DNA of 64,000 nt, taken from NCBI RefSeq assembly GCF_003260975.1, contig NZ_CP030041.1, positions 806,001 through 870,000 on the forward strand, in the 5' to 3' direction. The notes under the pieces are model-generated. The model saw only the letters and a program-made list of their open reading frames with translations, was not told where the DNA came from and did no database searches. Origin of the DNA: Echinicola strongylocentroti. Its GTDB lineage: Bacteria > Bacteroidota > Bacteroidia > Cytophagales > Cyclobacteriaceae. Shown here piece by piece: positions 63,427 through 64,000 of the stretch. Position 1 is the stretch's first letter; each line of letters opens with the position of its first letter. A program made the translations under genes and the position numbers.

Positions 63427-64000
63427 ATGAATAAAATTTTAGGAATTGATTTAGGAACAAACTCTATTGGGCTTACCTTAAGAGAAGATGATATTTTCTC
63501 TTGGTATGGAGTATATACTTTTAAAAAAGGGGTTGGTGAAGGAAAATCTGGAGAATTTTCATTTGCTGCCGAGCGAACCAAACATCGTTCTTCTCGAAGA
63601 TTGTACAATGCCCGTAGGTATCGAAAATGGGAAACCTTAAAAGTTTTGATTGAAAATGGATATTGTCCGCTAGATATTGAAAACCTCAATAAATGGATAA
63701 ATTACGAAAAAGGAATTGGCCGTATTTTCCCAATAGATGATATAACTTTTCAGCAATGGATTAAATTGGATTTTGACCGAGACGGTAAACCTGACTTTAC
63801 CAGCCCTTATCAATTGAGAAGATTCCTGATTCGAGAAAAATTGGACTTGTCAGTTTCCGAAAATCGACACAAAATAGGCAGGGCACTTTATCACATTGCC
63901 CAAAGACGCGGTTTTAAAAGCAGTAGAAAGCAAGGTGCAAACGAAAAAACAGCTGTTTATAAAGGAAGCAATGAAACTAAAACAATTGGGAGAAATGAAT
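63427..64000 (+). CDS. cas9: CRISPR-associated endonuclease Cas9 (type II-C-like), N-terminal part; runs off the window
   Basis: RNA-guided DNA endonuclease; only the first 191 residues are inside the window, with the frame open to the edge. The RuvC-I motif GIDLGTNSIG (6-15) holds the catalytic Asp8. The arginine-rich bridge helix spans about 49-72 (RTKHRSSRRLYNARRYRKW). The start of the REC lobe, GRALYHIAQRRGFKSSRK (151-168), matches the conserved segment of type II-C Cas9. The start ATG is preceded by AAAGGA. The HNH and PAM-interacting regions lie outside. A predicted tracrRNA is divergent in its leader. The gene is visibly more AT-rich than its neighbours, as expected of a horizontally gained locus. 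cas1, cas2 and the array should lie to the right. Confidence 0.95.
   Translation, partial: MNKILGIDLGTNSIGLTLREDDIFSWYGVYTFKKGVGEGKSGEFSFAAERTKHRSSRRLYNARRYRKWETLKVLIENGYCPLDIENLNKWINYEKGIGRIFPIDDITFQQWIKLDFDRDGKPDFTSPYQLRRFLIREKLDLSVSENRHKIGRALYHIAQRRGFKSSRKQGANEKTAVYKGSNETKTIGRNE

Noticed and set aside
63315..63689. 124-codon minus-strand open frame over the cas9 start and tracrRNA
   Set aside because: It is antisense to the RuvC-I and bridge-helix codons of cas9, has no known domain and is explained by cas9 and the tracrRNA.
1..64000. tRNA, rRNA, intact insertion sequences or prophage genes
   Set aside because: No cloverleaf, rRNA signature, transposase or phage structural gene was recognised in the window.

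Overview
The window comes from a Bacteroidota genome, most likely a glycan-degrading Cyclobacteriaceae-type bacterium (Echinicola/Algoriphagus-like; the family is inferred from gene content, not proven). The markers are two SusC/SusD outer-membrane pairs, each with an ECF sigma factor and a FecR anti-sigma factor. Others are DUF4249, DUF1080, the planctomycete-type cytochrome/DUF1553/DUF1501 set, many secreted lipoproteins and weak Shine-Dalgarno sites.

Layout. 1-1.4 kb: the end of an SR-rich secreted protein and a small Hc1-type histone-like gene. 1.4-9.4 kb: first glycan-uptake locus (DUF1080 protein, SusD, SusC, FecR on the minus strand, with its sigma factor divergent). 9.6-10.8 kb: msrA-msrB, exported methionine sulfoxide reductases. 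10.9-19.2 kb: second locus, all minus strand (sigma, FecR, SusC, SusD, sulfatase). 19.3-25.3 kb: membrane/cytochrome/LRR protein, Tat-exported DUF1501 protein and PSCyt1-DUF1549-DUF1553 lipoprotein. 25.9-28.4 kb: an NAD(P)-binding protein, then an SDR and a TetR regulator with three matching palindromic operators. 28.5-41.3 kb: secreted unknown, alginate-lyase-like lipoprotein, GH29 fucosidase, GH20-like enzyme, membrane protein and two sulfatases. 41.7-44.7 kb: YtxH protein, unknown, D-lactate dehydrogenase (ldhA), degenerate receiver protein. 44.8-53.6 kb: two PL1-type pectate lyases flanking an unknown secreted protein and a LytS/LytR-type two-component system. 54.5-60.9 kb: four-gene TonB-receptor/DUF4249/MG2-like operon. 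61.2-63.0 kb: gamma-glutamyltransferase. 63.3-64.0 kb: start of a type II CRISPR-Cas locus.

The most notable locus is the right edge. The first 191 codons of a cas9 are present with the RuvC-I motif and the Arg-rich bridge helix. In the cas9 leader, on the opposite strand, is a convincing tracrRNA: a 19-nt anti-repeat, a short nexus hairpin and a rho-independent terminator, all within about 75 nt. No CRISPR array or other cas gene lies inside the window.

Many intergenic regions are filled with dispersed non-coding repeats. One family is about 170-190 bp with CCCGG-containing inverted ends. Comparing two paralogous intergenic segments gives a filled and an empty site for it, so it looks like a non-autonomous mobile element. 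Other families are shared between 25, 32, 34 and 54 kb and between 29 and 36 kb. A 216-230 bp tandem repeat has grown out of the 3' end of the LytTR regulator gene.

Together the enzymes (sulfatases, fucosidase, hexosaminidase-like, uronate/pectate lyases, SusCD importers) suggest use of sulfated, fucose- and uronate-containing plant or algal polysaccharides. The exact substrates cannot be read from sequence.
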